Assembly: GCA_964601225.1 (NCBI GenBank) | Contig: CAZRMM010000011.1 | Location: 1-51,647, forward strand | Direction: 5' to 3' | Length of the DNA: 51,647 nt | Source of the DNA: CAYRGC01 sp964601225 | GTDB taxonomy: Bacteria; Patescibacteriota; Gracilibacteria; Peribacterales; Peribacteraceae | Shown: positions 51,589 through 51,647 of the stretch, piece by piece | Numbering within the stretch: the stretch's first letter is position 1 | Layout of the letters: the number at the start of each line of letters is the position of its first letter | Notes under the pieces: generated by a model | What the model was told of the DNA's origin: nothing | The model's database searches: none | What the model saw: the letters and a program-made list of their open reading frames with translations, nothing else | Position numbers and translations under genes: made by a program

Positions 51589-51647
51589 ATGTCCACCACC
51601 ATTTTCGTCTCGTTGCCCGTCCAAGACCCGAAGAAGTCGGTCGCGTT
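51589..51647 (+). CDS. VOC-family protein, partial (cut by window end)
   Basis: Only the first 19 residues are inside the window: MSTTIFVSLPVQDPKKSVA. They match the first beta-alpha unit of VOC (glyoxalase/bleomycin-resistance fold) proteins and resemble the protein at 44519-44932 (IFVNLPVKDLRKSVAFF). The leader is pyrimidine-rich (TTTCTTCCCTCATACCC). Substrate unknown. Confidence 0.75.
   Translation, partial: MSTTIFVSLPVQDPKKSVA

Overview
This 51.6 kb window is a gene-dense, roughly 55-60% GC bacterial chromosome segment. TGA is an ordinary stop codon, which argues against the recoded Gracilibacteria and Absconditabacteria. Pyrimidine-rich leaders without Shine-Dalgarno motifs, many secreted SLH or Cys-rich proteins, and many uncharacterised small proteins suggest a Patescibacteria/CPR lineage (Peregrinibacteria or Peribacteria-like). 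This placement is an inference; there is no rRNA gene in the window. No CRISPR array, transposase, prophage module, rRNA or standard tRNA was seen. The one stable RNA gene recognised is a tmRNA near the right end.

Layout. 1-475: a duplicated palindrome-rich repeat and a promoter. 0.5-2.9 kb: tandem beta-carbonic-anhydrase-like genes, the second a lipoprotein. 2.9-5.6 kb: hypotheticals, a HExxH protein and a tiny Lys-rich protein. 5.7-12.3 kb, minus strand: ribE, kup, ribH, an SLH protein and ribBA, with a c-di-AMP (ydaO-type) riboswitch candidate in front of kup. 12.4-17.6 kb: a methyltransferase-like gene, uvrA, a redoxin and a Nudix hydrolase. 17.6-20.4 kb: a RelA/SpoT-type protein with an intact hydrolase site, an apparently dead synthetase site, and a full DMT-transporter-like membrane domain at its C-terminus. 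20.4-23.3 kb: hypotheticals and an M20-type peptidase. 23.5-28.0 kb: ileS, enlarged to 1483 residues by two histidine-phosphatase domains inserted before KMSKS. 28.1-37.5 kb: membrane proteins, an MFS transporter, two small SLH proteins, an Mrr-like nuclease, a 1516-residue surface protein and a TMEM175-type channel. 37.6-44.9 kb: an EAL protein, trhO, lipoproteins and small membrane proteins. 45.0-51.6 kb: a minus-strand operon (DUF817, transglutaminase-like, Rossmann protein), a YdeI-like protein, a ClpP-fold protein, an SRPBCC protein, ssrA and a partial VOC gene.

Three themes stand out. First, second-messenger functions cluster here: a likely c-di-AMP riboswitch on a K+ transporter, a second K+ channel gene, a c-di-GMP EAL protein and a (p)ppGpp hydrolase fused to a transporter. 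Second, two conserved genes have unusual architectures (the RSH-DMT fusion and the IleRS with phosphatase insertions). Third, short arrays of seven-base units, often two arms facing each other with wobble complementarity, recur through the window and are inserted in frame inside ribE, uvrA and ileS.
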